Positions 8,591-17,295 of a stretch of DNA of 64,000 nt are shown one piece after another (position 1 is the first letter of the stretch; every line of letters begins with the position of its first letter). The DNA comes from Sandaracinaceae bacterium. Lineage in GTDB: Bacteria > Myxococcota_A > Polyangia > Polyangiales > Houyiibacteriaceae. The stretch is from positions 682,001 through 746,000 of the forward strand of contig JACKEJ010000005.1 in NCBI GenBank assembly GCA_020633055.1, written 5' to 3'. Below the pieces are notes generated by a model. It worked only from the letters and a program-made list of their open reading frames with translations, made no database searches and was not told the DNA's origin. The translations under genes and the position numbers were made by a program.

Positions 8591-10234
8591 TCAGCCCTGC
8601 GCGATGACGCGCGCGACGCGCATTCCGTCGAGCGCCGCGCTGACGATGCCGCCCGCGAAGCCGCCGCCCTCGCCGCACGGGTAGAGCCCCGCGACGTCCG
8701 GGGACTGAAGCGTGTCGGGGTCACGCGGGATGCGCACCGGCGAGCTGGTGCGGGACTCCACGCCGACGAGCACCGCCTCGTTGCCGCCGTAACCGGGCAT
8801 GCGCCGCTCGAACACACCGAGCGCGGTGCGCAAACGGGAGGCGAGGGGCACACCCGAGGCGTCCAGCACGGGCGCGATGTCGGTCGCGAAGAAGCCGGGC
8901 TGATAGCTGCCCTTGGGGACGGTGCTGCTGCTGCGGCCCACGCGGAAGTCCGACGCGCGCGTGGCTGGAGCCACCAGGCCGCCGCCCCCCGCTTGAAACG
9001 CCGCCTCCTCGATGACGCGCTGGAAGGCCACGCCCCCCATCGGCCCCTTGAAGCCGGCGCGCTCCCAGTCGCTGGGCTCCACCGCCACCACCAGCCCCGA
9101 GTTGGCGAAGGGCGAGTCACGCCGGCTCAGGCTCATGCCGTTCACCACCTGCCCGCCCGCCTCGGTGGCCGCCGGCACGATGAACCCGCCCGGGCACATG
9201 CAGAACGAGAACACGCCGCGCTGGTCCACCGTCTCGGCGACGCGGTAGTAGGCGGCCGGGAGCGCAGGGTGACCCGCGGAGCGCCCGTACTGCTGTTGGT
9301 TGATCATCGGCTGCGGGTGCTCGATGCGCACCCCTAACGCGAACGGCTTGGGCACGAGCTGCACGCCCTGCTCGTCCAGCATGGTGTAGATGTCGCGCGC
9401 CGAGTGCCCGGTCGCCAGCACCACGGCGGCGCACGGGAGCACCTCGCCGTCGCTCAGGCGCACCCCCCGCACGTGCCGTGCCGGGTCGATGTCGAGGCCC
9501 GCAACGCGCGCGCCGAAGCGGAACACCACGCCCAGCCCCTCGAGCCGCTCGCGCAGGGCGGTGATGACCTTGGGCAGCTTGTTGCTGCCGATGTGGGGGC
9601 GCGCGTCGGTCAGGATCACGTCGGGCGCACCGTGCAGCGTCAGCGTCTCCAGCACGTCGCGGATGGCCGCCTTCTCGCCCGTGCGGGTGTAGAGCTTGCC
9701 GTCACTGTACGTGCCGGCGCCGCCCTCGCCGAAGCAGTAGTTGCTGTCGTCGTCGACGCGGCCCTCGCGGTTGAGCAGCGCCAAGTCACGTCGGCGCGGC
9801 TGCACGGGCTTGCCCCGGTCGACCACCACCGAGGCCACCCCGTGCCGCGCGAGCTCGTAGGCGCAGAACAGGCCGGCCGGACCGTCGCCCACGATGACCA
9901 CGGGCGCGCCACCCACGAGCGCGCGCGCTTCGACCGGCAGGGGAGCGCCGAGGTCCTGCGCAGGAGGGGCACCGAGCGTCACCTCGAGCTTGAAGCGCAC
10001 GTTGTGGCGGCGCGCGTCGATGCTGCGGCGCACCAGCGTCAGCTCGGGCAGCTCGTCGGCGGGGCGCTTCAGCGCGCGCGCGGTGGCCTCCCGGAGCGCC
10101 GCGGGATCCTGCGCGTCGTCGAGCCCCAGCGTGAGCTCCACCGAAGCGGGCAGCCCACCGGCGCCCACGACGGGACGCGCGGCGGCAGGCCTCCGGGCGG
10201 GCTTCGGACGTGGGGGACGGTTCCGCGGTGGCAT
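8591..10234 (-). CDS. FAD-dependent oxidoreductase of the COG2509 family
   Basis: A 547-residue protein with a dinucleotide-binding motif (VVIVGDGPAGLFCAYELARH) after a basic N-terminal region. It continues with NYCFGEGGAGTYSDGKLYTR and ends with an FAD-contacting tail (GLYPCGEGGGFAGGIVSAAL). This pattern belongs to the COG2509 group of uncharacterised FAD-dependent dehydrogenases, whose substrate is unknown. The start at 10234 (MPPRNRPPRPK) is chosen because the longer frame runs into the GNAT remnant. It converges on the GNAT toxin gene, leaving 36 bases between the stops. Confidence 0.88.
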   Translation of the reverse strand: MPPRNRPPRPKPARRPAAARPVVGAGGLPASVELTLGLDDAQDPAALREATARALKRPADELPELTLVRRSIDARRHNVRFKLEVTLGAPPAQDLGAPLPVEARALVGGAPVVIVGDGPAGLFCAYELARHGVASVVVDRGKPVQPRRRDLALLNREGRVDDDSNYCFGEGGAGTYSDGKLYTRTGEKAAIRDVLETLTLHGAPDVILTDARPHIGSNKLPKVITALRERLEGLGVVFRFGARVAGLDIDPARHVRGVRLSDGEVLPCAAVVLATGHSARDIYTMLDEQGVQLVPKPFALGVRIEHPQPMINQQQYGRSAGHPALPAAYYRVAETVDQRGVFSFCMCPGGFIVPAATEAGGQVVNGMSLSRRDSPFANSGLVVAVEPSDWERAGFKGPMGGVAFQRVIEEAAFQAGGGGLVAPATRASDFRVGRSSSTVPKGSYQPGFFATDIAPVLDASGVPLASRLRTALGVFERRMPGYGGNEAVLVGVESRTSSPVRIPRDPDTLQSPDVAGLYPCGEGGGFAGGIVSAALDGMRVARVIAQG

Positions 10235-10249
10235 GAGACAGGGCCGAGC

Positions 10250-10420
10250 ATGAAGATCCGCGCGCGACACGCAAGCCGGACGGGGCGAACCGCGCGTGCG
10301 CAGCGCTTCTACGAGCGCGCGGGGTTCACGCTCGAGGGCGAGCCTTTCGTGGAGGACGGCCTCCCCCAACGGGCCATGCGGCGCGTGTCACGGCCGGAGG
10401 ACGACGACCAGCCCGCCTGA
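10250..10420 (+). pseudogene. C-terminal remnant of a GNAT acetyltransferase (ElaA-like)
   Basis: The plus strand reads AQRFYERAGFTLEGEPFVED, followed by GLPQRAMRR and a stop at 10418-10420. This is the hallmark C-terminal end of ElaA-type GNAT enzymes (FYxRxGF, then GIPHxxMRR). No acetyl-CoA binding part lies upstream, where the minus-strand COG2509 gene occupies the DNA, and no credible start is present. The last 33 bases overlap the end of the GH97 gene. This is a truncated gene rather than a small functional one. Confidence 0.65.
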
Positions 10421-12388
10421 TGCCCCGAGCGTCACTTGCAGGCTGTCGGCCGACGTCACGCTCGACGTGCTCTGCGTAAACGCGTCGGGGGTCGCTCCCT
10501 GCCCGATGACCTCCATCTGGAAGCTCCCCGCCCCCAGGAAGTCGAGCGGGACGCTCAGGTCCACGCTGTCCTCCGTGCCCGTGATCGCCGCGACGTACCA
10601 GGTGTCCCCCTTGCGGCGCGCCAACACGGCGTGCGTGCGCGGGTCCCCCGAGAGCAGGCGCGTCTCGTCCCACGTGGCGGGCACGTCGCGCATGAACGCG
10701 CCCACGTACGGGTACGCCGCGAACACGGCGCGGTACCCCTCGGCCGGGTCCGCGTCCGCACGCCCGCCGAAGTGCGTGATGCCGGACTCGAACAGCACGG
10801 CCTGCGCCAGGCTGCACACATAGGGCAGCCCCACGTCGGCCAGAGCCTCCTGGAACACCACGGGCGTGTAGTCCATGGAGCCGACCACGTTGCGCGCGAA
10901 CACGTACATGAGGTGCAGATCGGGGTCGGCGCTGGCGATGGGGAAGCGGTGGGACTCGGCCCCACGCACCGCCTCGGTCGTCATCAGGTGCGGGAAGGTG
11001 CGCTGCCAGCCGCGCGGCAGCGTGGCCCCGTGGAAGTTCACCATGATGTGGTGCGCGGCGGCGTCCTCGAGGATGCCGAGGTACTGCTGGATGCGGTCCT
11101 GCTTGTCGCTCTCGAAGAAGTCGATCTTGATGCCGGCGACCCCCCACTCCTCGAGCTGCGCCATCTCGGCGCGGCGGATCTCGGGGTCCAGCATGCGGTC
11201 GCGCGGCGGCTCGGGGCTCGCGTTGTGGGGTCCGCCCGAGTTGTACCAGAGGTGGACGCTGACCCCGAGCGCGGCGGCGTCCTCGACCAGCTGCGGGATG
11301 GCGTTCTCGAACTCCTGCCAGTGCGCGTCGATCAGCAGGTGCTCCCAGCCGAACTCCGCGGCGCTGGCCAGGTACTCGCGCTGCAGCGCCTCGTCCCCCG
11401 TGTCCTGCGTGAGCCACGACCACGCCGCACGCCCCGGCCGCACCCAGCTCGTGTCCGTGAGTGTGCTGGGTGGGCTCAAGTCGTCGACCAACGTCGACTC
11501 GACCACCGTGTGCAGGTCGCCTGCGATCAGCACGCGCCAGGGCGTGGTCATCGGCAGGGTCGCGGTTGGCTGTACCTCCCCCACGCGCGCCCCCTCGCGC
11601 GCGTTCGGGAAGATCATGCTGTACAGGTTGTTCGGCACCGTGCGGTCGAGGCGCGAAGCGCAGTAGCTCCCGTCGAGGTCCGCCTCGGTCAGCAGTACCC
11701 AGCCGGCTCCGTCCGGGCTCTCGAAGAGGGCAGGGAAGGCCCAACCCGACGCGCTGGTGCCATCGCCCACCGTCACCTCCTGGAACGGCTGCTCATACAC
11801 GCCCATGAACAGCACACCGTTCAGGTCGTAGGGCATCATGAAGCCCGCCCCGCCGCCCGGCATCTGGAAGCCCGTGTGCTCGGCCTGGACCGTGACGGCC
11901 CCCTCCCCCAGCAGGCGATAACGAAACGCGGCGCCATCGTCCTGCGCGCGCACCACCAGCTCCATCACGGCGCCCCGCGGGTTGCGGAAGCGCAGCGTCT
12001 GCTGGTTCGCCTGCGCGTGGCGCGCGAGCCGCTTACCGACGAGGGTCGTGTAGCTGTCGTCCACTGTCTCCGCCTGGTCCGACACGAAGCGCAGGCCATC
12101 GACGAACGACTGCTCCGTGGTCTCGAGGCCGAGGGGGCTCTCGGACACCAGCGTCTGCTCACCGCGCAAGAGCGTGAACGTCAGGTGGTCCGCCGCGCGC
12201 CCATCCGCCGTGGCCTCGGCCTGCAGCGTGACGCGGAGCTCCAACGACCCATCGGGCGATCGCGTCGACCACTCGCGCGGGCTGGCCGGACCGCCGCAGC
12301 TGGGCATGGTCAAGAGACCGAGGGTGAGGAGCAGACCGCGCGACACGCGCGCGGCGCGCGCCTCGAACAGAGGGCGGAATCGTACCAT
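10388..12388 (-). CDS. Glycoside hydrolase family 97 lipoprotein
   Basis: A 666-residue exported alpha-glycosidase. A lipoprotein signal (LLLTLGLLTMPSCGG) places it on the outer membrane or in the periplasm. The N-terminal beta-sandwich begins SPDGSLELRVTL, and a (beta/alpha)8 barrel follows with WSWLTQDTG, LLIDAHW, GVAGIKIDFFES, IMVNFHGATLPRGWQRTFPH and TTEAVRGAE, all typical of GH97. The aspartate in KIDFF lies where retaining members carry the nucleophile, so a retaining mechanism is inferred. The substrate (alpha-glucoside or alpha-galactoside) cannot be decided. It is divergent from the TetR gene at 12490, with about 100 bases between them. Confidence 0.9.
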   Translation of the reverse strand: MVRFRPLFEARAARVSRGLLLTLGLLTMPSCGGPASPREWSTRSPDGSLELRVTLQAEATADGRAADHLTFTLLRGEQTLVSESPLGLETTEQSFVDGLRFVSDQAETVDDSYTTLVGKRLARHAQANQQTLRFRNPRGAVMELVVRAQDDGAAFRYRLLGEGAVTVQAEHTGFQMPGGGAGFMMPYDLNGVLFMGVYEQPFQEVTVGDGTSASGWAFPALFESPDGAGWVLLTEADLDGSYCASRLDRTVPNNLYSMIFPNAREGARVGEVQPTATLPMTTPWRVLIAGDLHTVVESTLVDDLSPPSTLTDTSWVRPGRAAWSWLTQDTGDEALQREYLASAAEFGWEHLLIDAHWQEFENAIPQLVEDAAALGVSVHLWYNSGGPHNASPEPPRDRMLDPEIRRAEMAQLEEWGVAGIKIDFFESDKQDRIQQYLGILEDAAAHHIMVNFHGATLPRGWQRTFPHLMTTEAVRGAESHRFPIASADPDLHLMYVFARNVVGSMDYTPVVFQEALADVGLPYVCSLAQAVLFESGITHFGGRADADPAEGYRAVFAAYPYVGAFMRDVPATWDETRLLSGDPRTHAVLARRKGDTWYVAAITGTEDSVDLSVPLDFLGAGSFQMEVIGQGATPDAFTQSTSSVTSADSLQVTLGASGGLVVVLRP

Positions 12389-12489
12389 GACGCGACGCTC
12401 TCACAGCCACGCCGCCGTGTCTGCGGGTATCGCGAGCGCGGCGGCGGCGTGACGTAACGGCGCGAGCGACTACACTACCAAGCTGTCAG

Positions 12490-13077
12490 ATGAAGGTGAC
12501 CGGCCGACCCCGTCAGTTCGACGAGAACGAGGCGCTCGAGCGCGCGCTCGAGGTGTTCTCGGAGCGTGGCTATGCGGCCACCAGCATGGCCGATCTGGTC
12601 GAGCGCACGGGCGTGTCCAAGCAGAGCCTGTACAACACCTTCGGTGACAAGCGGAGCCTCTTCCTCGCCGCGCTGGACCGCTACTGCGAGCGCACCGACG
12701 CAGGGCTGGCCGGCGAGCTCGCGCGCGAAGAGGTCGACGCGTGCGCCCTGCGCGGCCTCTACCGCAAGCTGGCCAAGGCCATCGCGGGCAAGAACCAGAA
12801 CGCGTGCCTGGTGGCCACGACCTCCATGGAGGTGGGCGCGACCGACTGCGAGATCGCGGCCCGCCTGCGCGCTCACATGGAGCGCACGCGCGGTCGCTTC
12901 GAGGCCGCCATCGAGCGCTGCGTCGCGTCGGGCGACCTGACCCGCGTGAAGAGCCCCCGCGCCGTGGCCGGCCACCTCACCAACACGCTCAACGGGCTGG
13001 GTGTGCTGCGTGGCGGGGGCGCCACCGACGAAGAGCTGGAGGAGGTCGTCGACGTGGCCCTCTCCGTGCTCGAGTAG
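12490..13077 (+). CDS. TetR/AcrR-family transcriptional regulator
   Basis: A 195-residue repressor. The N-terminal helix-turn-helix is textbook TetR (ALEVFSERGYAATSMADLVE, then TGVSKQSLYNTFGDKRSLF). The C-terminal ligand domain has no recognisable specificity. The start MKVTGRPRQFDENEAL is the usual length for the family. It is divergent from the GH97 gene and could regulate it or itself. Confidence 0.9.
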   Translation: MKVTGRPRQFDENEALERALEVFSERGYAATSMADLVERTGVSKQSLYNTFGDKRSLFLAALDRYCERTDAGLAGELAREEVDACALRGLYRKLAKAIAGKNQNACLVATTSMEVGATDCEIAARLRAHMERTRGRFEAAIERCVASGDLTRVKSPRAVAGHLTNTLNGLGVLRGGGATDEELEEVVDVALSVLE

Positions 13078-13121
13078 CGGTCTCGCGCCGTCCTGCGTGC
13101 GGCGGGAACGGCCGTGGATTG

Positions 13122-13482
13122 GGGGCACCCCGGCCTTCAGGGGCTGTCTCAGAGACACCGCCAGTCCCCATTTATGCGCACGCCGGACTAAAGTACTAAA
13201 GTCCGGGGCAGCATCCTTCCGAGCGCCCGGCTACCGCCAGGCACTCGGAAAAGTCCTCCCCACAAGGGGGAGGACTGTCTTGCTCGGCGCCACCATGAAT
13301 CCAAGAACGCCGCCGTCCCGCCAAACACCCGACTGCCGTTCACGAGACGCAGTCCGCCTCCGCAGGGGGCGGACTTCGAGCGGGCGATCACCTGAGATCG
13401 CTGCCCCGGACTTCAGTCCGGGGTGCCCCAAAACAGGGATAACCGACTACTTGGAGACAACCTCTTCAGTCCGGGGCGCCCC
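13122..13482. repeat. Cluster of palindromic intergenic repeats in a 526-base gene-free spacer
   Basis: The spacer 13078-13603 has no credible gene but at least six hairpins: 13219-13249 (CCGAGCGCC with GGCACTCGG), 13252-13275 (AGTCCTCCC with GGGAGGACT), 13351-13375 (AGTCCGCC with GGCGGACT), 13386-13403 (GCGATC with GATCGC) and 13404-13423 (CCCCGGACT with AGTCCGGGG). A near copy of CTTCAGTCCGGGGTGCCCC (13411-13429) recurs at 13464-13482, and its first half recurs inverted at 13122-13133. CCGGACTAAAGT at 13183-13194 gives another half site. The recurring AGTCC..GGACT theme suggests a family of REP-like elements or a structured transcript. Spacing is irregular, so it is not a CRISPR array. Confidence 0.6.
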
Positions 13483-13568
13483 CTATCCTGGGACACACCC
13501 AGCTCTTCTGAGACCCGGTCCGCTCCGTGCCAGGTATCATGTTGTCTAAGTTTTTTCTTAACAAACGG

Positions 13569-13597
13569 TTGACACAACGCCGCCAGCTGCGCAGATT
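13569..13597 (+). promoter_or_regulatory. Possible promoter of the receiver-like gene
   Basis: TTGACA at 13569-13574 is a perfect -35 box. With a 17-base spacer the -10 would be CAGATT, a poor match. It follows an AT-rich stretch (13547-13566) that is unusual in this window. If used, transcription would start at about the ATG at 13604, giving a leaderless message. Confidence 0.3.
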
Positions 13598-13603
13598 CCG
13601 TGC

Positions 13604-14314
13604 ATGACACGCCTCGCGATCCTCGATGAGCTCCTGCCCGCCCAGCTGCGCGAACGCCCGGAGGAGCTGAGCCCCGTGGAAGTGGTCTGGAGCGGGACCG
13701 ACCCGCAGCAGCTGCTGCGAGACGCCCCCGAGGTGAAGCCCACCCTACTGGCGCTCGATCTCAACCTGCTCGGTGGCGAGACGGACGGCGCCCGCCTCGT
13801 GAAGCAGCTGGTCGACGAGACGGGCGCCGAGCTGGCCATCGTGCTCTACAACTTCGCCAAGCGGGACGTGCTGCGCGAGGTCACCCAACCCGGCGTGCGC
13901 ACCGTGCGCGCCCCCATCAGCCTGGCCTCGCTGCGCGCGCAGATGACCAGCGTCATCGTTCGGCACATGCTCAGCGGCGCACCGAGTGAGACGAGGTCGG
14001 CGGCCCCGCCTGCGTCTCCTCGGACGGAATCGAACGCGCCGCCCGTGGGCCAACGCACGCCGCGCATGTATTCCCGTGAGCAGCTGGCGCGCCTGCGCGA
14101 GATCCAGTCGAGCGTGGACTGCGAGTGTCCCAACCATCTGTCGGAGTTGCTGATCGGGCTCACGTCGTTCGAGGACTATTCGGCCGCGTGCCGGAACAAG
14201 AACCAGGCGGACGCGGCCGTGCACGCGGCGCTGTACGAGAGCACGGTGCGGGCGCGCGTCATCATGGAGGAGGCCCTCGCGGGCTTGCTCGTACACGAGA
14301 AGATCACGCTCTGA
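13604..14314 (+). CDS. Receiver-like protein with a conserved Cys-containing C-terminal helical domain
   Basis: A 236-residue cytoplasmic protein. Residues 1-120 have the layout of a response-regulator receiver: LLALDLNLLGGETDG offers a phospho-acceptor-like Asp, and RAPISLASL stands where the conserved Lys-Pro would be, with Arg instead of Lys. A low-complexity linker (about 125-155) leads to an all-helical domain starting YSREQLARLREIQSSVDCEC, then PNHLSELLIGLTSFEDYS. From memory, this second domain also occurs attached to MerR/B12-type regulators in related bacteria. No kinase, output or HTH domain is visible. Function is not assigned; a signalling role is inferred. Confidence 0.7.
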   Translation: MTRLAILDELLPAQLRERPEELSPVEVVWSGTDPQQLLRDAPEVKPTLLALDLNLLGGETDGARLVKQLVDETGAELAIVLYNFAKRDVLREVTQPGVRTVRAPISLASLRAQMTSVIVRHMLSGAPSETRSAAPPASPRTESNAPPVGQRTPRMYSREQLARLREIQSSVDCECPNHLSELLIGLTSFEDYSAACRNKNQADAAVHAALYESTVRARVIMEEALAGLLVHEKITL

Positions 14315-14424
14315 CGCATCGAGCTACGGGACCCATCACGCGCGGCGGCCGCGGCGCCGTGAGCGATGCAGCTCGTGTCCGAGGCGAGGGGATCACGCAC
14401 GAGCTCACCTCGTGCGTGGCGGTG

Positions 14425-15171
14425 TCAGAACTTCACGCGCCGCATGACGGCCCGCGGTAGGTTGCGGATCACACCCATCACCAGCGCCCAGGGCGCGGGC
14501 GCGTAGACCACCGGCGTGCCGCGATCGATGGCGCGCACCACGGTGGCGGCGACGGCCTCGGGCTCTCCCGCGAAGGGCGGCGGGCTGAGCCCCTCGGTCA
14601 TTCCGGTCTTCACGAAGCCAGGCTTCACGGTGACCACGCGCAGCCCGGACGCGCGGTAGCGGTGGTCGAGCCCCTCCAGGTAGGCGCTGAGCCCGGCCTT
14701 GGAGGCCCCGTAGATCACCACGGGCTTGCGGCCGCGCTCTCCAGCCACCGAGCTGAACACGCACAGCGTGCCTCCACCGTTCGCGAGCAGTCGCTTGCGG
14801 ACGCGCTCGCAGAACGCGACGGTGTTCGCGAAGTTCGCGGTGACCAGGCGCTCCATCAGCGCCTCGTCCTCCTCGAGCTGCTCCTGTGTCGCGAACAACG
14901 CCGCCGTGACGATGACGCAGTCCAGCCGGCCCAGCCCGCGCTCGGCTGCGTCCAGGGCTGCGTCGAACGTCGTCGGGTCCTCCAGGTCGCAGGTGGCGCT
15001 ACCCGTCTCCACCCCCGCCCCGGTGGGGGCGCGCGCGTCGAGGTCGTGTGCGCTGCGGGTCAGCTCGCGCGCGTCCCGACCGAGGAGGAACAGCCGGTCC
15101 CCCCGCTCCGCCAGCTGCCGCGCCAGCGCGCGCCCCATACCCTTGGTGCCTCCGAGGATCACGACGTTCAT
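14425..15171 (-). CDS. Short-chain dehydrogenase/reductase
   Basis: A 248-residue NAD(P)-dependent oxidoreductase of the classical SDR type. The cofactor motif is VVILGGTKGMGRALARQLAE. The catalytic serine is in LCVFSSVAGERG and the Tyr/Lys pair is in YGASKAG (YxxxK). It ends with a basic membrane-proximal segment, seen in SDRs acting on lipids, but the substrate is unknown. The start at 15171 is preferred to an in-frame ATG at 15183, because the nucleotide-binding strand begins directly after it. It is divergent from the SUMF1-fold gene, with 85 bases between them. Confidence 0.9.
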   Translation of the reverse strand: MNVVILGGTKGMGRALARQLAERGDRLFLLGRDARELTRSAHDLDARAPTGAGVETGSATCDLEDPTTFDAALDAAERGLGRLDCVIVTAALFATQEQLEEDEALMERLVTANFANTVAFCERVRKRLLANGGGTLCVFSSVAGERGRKPVVIYGASKAGLSAYLEGLDHRYRASGLRVVTVKPGFVKTGMTEGLSPPPFAGEPEAVAATVVRAIDRGTPVVYAPAPWALVMGVIRNLPRAVMRRVKF

Positions 15172-15256
15172 GCGCCGCACCATCGCGTCCCCGGCGCCCC
15201 GAGGCAAGCGCCACGTGCCTTGTCGCGGCGGGGCAGGGGCTGCTACACGTGCGTCG

Positions 15257-16186
15257 ATGCGCAGCGCTCGTCGCCCACAACCCGATCCATGGCGCATGCT
15301 CGCGCTGGCGGTGGCGGTGGGCTCAGGTGTCCTCGGGGCGCCCAGCGCAGCGCCCAGGGTCCGCTCACAGCCCGCGCTCCGTGCGGAGCTGAGCGACGTC
15401 GTGCGCATTCACGGCGGCAGCTTTCATCGCGGCGCCAGCGAACGCGAGCTGCGGGAGGCCTTTCAGCTGTGCTTGCGGGGCACGCGCATCGGGGGCGGCA
15501 ACGAGTTCCGCTGCTCGGAGCAGGTCTTCGAGCTGGAGGCACCGCGGCGCACCATCCAGCTCACCGCCTACGGCATCGACCGCATGGAGGTGAGCCACGC
15601 GAACTACCGCCGCTGCGTCGCGGCCGGCGTGTGCCTCCCCGCGGGCGTCAGCCCCGACGACCCGCGCCTGGGCCGCCCCGAGCTGCCCGTGGCCGGGGTC
15701 ACGTACACGGACGCCGAGCGCTACTGTGCGTTCGTGGGCGGACGGCTACCCACGGAGAGCGAGTGGGAGCGCGCCGCAGCCGGGCCCAGCGGGCGGCGGC
15801 GCTTTCCGTGGGGGCGCCAGTACAACGGCCGGCTCGCCAACCACGGCGACGACGGCCGACCCGACGCCACGGATGGCTACCGCTACGCGGCCCCAGTCGA
15901 CGCTTACCCGCACGGGCAGAGCGCCGATGGCTTGCTGAACATGGCCGGCAACGTGTGGGAGTGGACGCAGGACCGCTTCGACTACGACGCCTACGGCAAC
16001 GGCCCCAGCGTGAACCCGCGCGGCGCGGACACGGGCGGCCAGCGCGTGGTGCGTGGCGGGTCGTGGCGCTCCGACGCGTACTCGCTGCGGGTCACGCACC
16101 GCGTCCCAGTGGGCGAGGGCTCGCGCTTCCCGGACCTGGGCTTCCGCTGCGCATACGACGTCCCCCCGGACGTGGCCTCTCCGTGA
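15257..16186 (+). CDS. Secreted SUMF1/FGE-fold protein, formylglycine-active cysteines absent
   Basis: A 309-residue exported protein with an N-terminal signal (MLALAVAVGSGVLGAPSAAP after 13 basic or polar residues). The FGE-fold motifs are IHGGSFHRGA, YGIDRMEVSHANYRRCVAAG, LPTESEWERAAAG, FPWGR, LLNMAGNVWEWTQDR and VRGGSWRSDAYSLRVTHR. As in the protein at 3923, the stretch after RGGS lacks the two redox cysteines needed for formylglycine formation. The N-terminal part carries an unusual insert (GNEFRCSEQVFEL). The role is unknown; a carbohydrate- or peptide-binding surface protein is possible. The start at 15257 (or 15296) is set by the signal peptide. Confidence 0.85.
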   Translation: MRSARRPQPDPWRMLALAVAVGSGVLGAPSAAPRVRSQPALRAELSDVVRIHGGSFHRGASERELREAFQLCLRGTRIGGGNEFRCSEQVFELEAPRRTIQLTAYGIDRMEVSHANYRRCVAAGVCLPAGVSPDDPRLGRPELPVAGVTYTDAERYCAFVGGRLPTESEWERAAAGPSGRRRFPWGRQYNGRLANHGDDGRPDATDGYRYAAPVDAYPHGQSADGLLNMAGNVWEWTQDRFDYDAYGNGPSVNPRGADTGGQRVVRGGSWRSDAYSLRVTHRVPVGEGSRFPDLGFRCAYDVPPDVASP

Positions 16187-16311
16187 AGCGCCTCGCCTGA
16201 AGCACCGCCCTGGGTGGCCGCGCTCGGCCGGACCGGGTCGGGCTGAGCGGGGACGCTGCACATCGACGGGGGCAAGTAGCGTCCGGGCATTGCCCAGCTA
16301 CACTGCGGCCC

Positions 16312-17295
16312 ATGCCTCGCGCGGACGAAAGCCAAGACGCGACGCCCACCGAGAGCGACCCCGACGCGGTCGTCGCCCGGTCCGGGCGTTGCGCGATCGT
16401 GGGGCGGCCCAATGTCGGCAAGTCCACGCTGCTGAACGCGCTCCTGCGCCAGAAGCTGGCCATCGCCACGCCGCGCCCCGGCACCACGCGCTCCGCCATT
16501 CTGGGCGTGTACACCCAGGACGACCCTCCCACGCAGATCGCCTTCGTGGACACCCCCGGCCTGCATCGCCCGAAGAGCGCGCTCGGCAAGGTGCTGCTGG
16601 AGCAGGCCGAGCTGGGCCTGGCGAACGCGGACGTGGTCGTGTTCATGACCGAGATCCCCAGCAAGCCAGCGCGCTCGGGCGAGGTGGACAACGTGCGCGA
16701 CGACGACAAGCGCGTGCTGGAGCTCATCGCGTCCACCAAGGCCCCCAAGATCCTGGCCGTGAACAAGGTGGACCTGCTCAAGGACAAGTCGCGCATGCTG
16801 CCGCTGCTGCAGTCCTACCAGGACGTGATGAGCTTCGACGCGGTGGTGCCGCTCTCCGCCCGCAAGCGGCTCAACTTCGAGGCGCTGGTGGGCGAGATCC
16901 GCAAACACCTGCCCGTCGGCGCCATGTACGACGAGGACTTCTTCACGGACCGGCCCGAGCGCTTCTTCGTCGCCGAGCTCATCCGCGAGGCGGTCATCAC
17001 GCAGACGCGCCAGGAGGTGCCGCACGGCGCCGCGGCCGTCATCGACGACTACGTGGTGGACGGAGACCTGGTGCGCATCAAGGCCACCATCGTCGTGGAG
17101 AAAGCCTCGCACAAGGGCATCGTCATCGGCGCGCGGGGCGCCCGCATCAAGACCATCGGCACGCACGCGCGCCAAGAGATCGAGAAGATGCTCGACCAAA
17201 AGGTCTTCTTGGAGCTGTGGGTCAAGGTCATCCCCGGCTGGACGGGCGACCCCAACGAGGCGCGTCGCCTGGCAACGGAAGTGGAGCAGTCGTGA
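16312..17295 (+). CDS. era: GTPase Era
   Basis: A 327-residue GTPase that binds 16S rRNA and acts in 30S subunit maturation. G1 is GRPNVGKSTLLNALL, G2 lies in PGTTRSAILG, G3 is DTPGLHRPKSALG and G4 is NKVDLL. The C-terminal KH domain includes IVVEKASHKGIVIGARGARI and the ending FLELWVKVIPGW. About 20 extra residues precede the GTPase domain compared with E. coli. The stop overlaps the GTG of der, so the two GTPases are translationally coupled. Confidence 0.97.
   Translation: MPRADESQDATPTESDPDAVVARSGRCAIVGRPNVGKSTLLNALLRQKLAIATPRPGTTRSAILGVYTQDDPPTQIAFVDTPGLHRPKSALGKVLLEQAELGLANADVVVFMTEIPSKPARSGEVDNVRDDDKRVLELIASTKAPKILAVNKVDLLKDKSRMLPLLQSYQDVMSFDAVVPLSARKRLNFEALVGEIRKHLPVGAMYDEDFFTDRPERFFVAELIREAVITQTRQEVPHGAAAVIDDYVVDGDLVRIKATIVVEKASHKGIVIGARGARIKTIGTHARQEIEKMLDQKVFLELWVKVIPGWTGDPNEARRLATEVEQS

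Noticed and set aside
13122..13482. CRISPR array
   Set aside because: The repeats are palindromes of different sequence and irregular spacing, and no cas gene is present.
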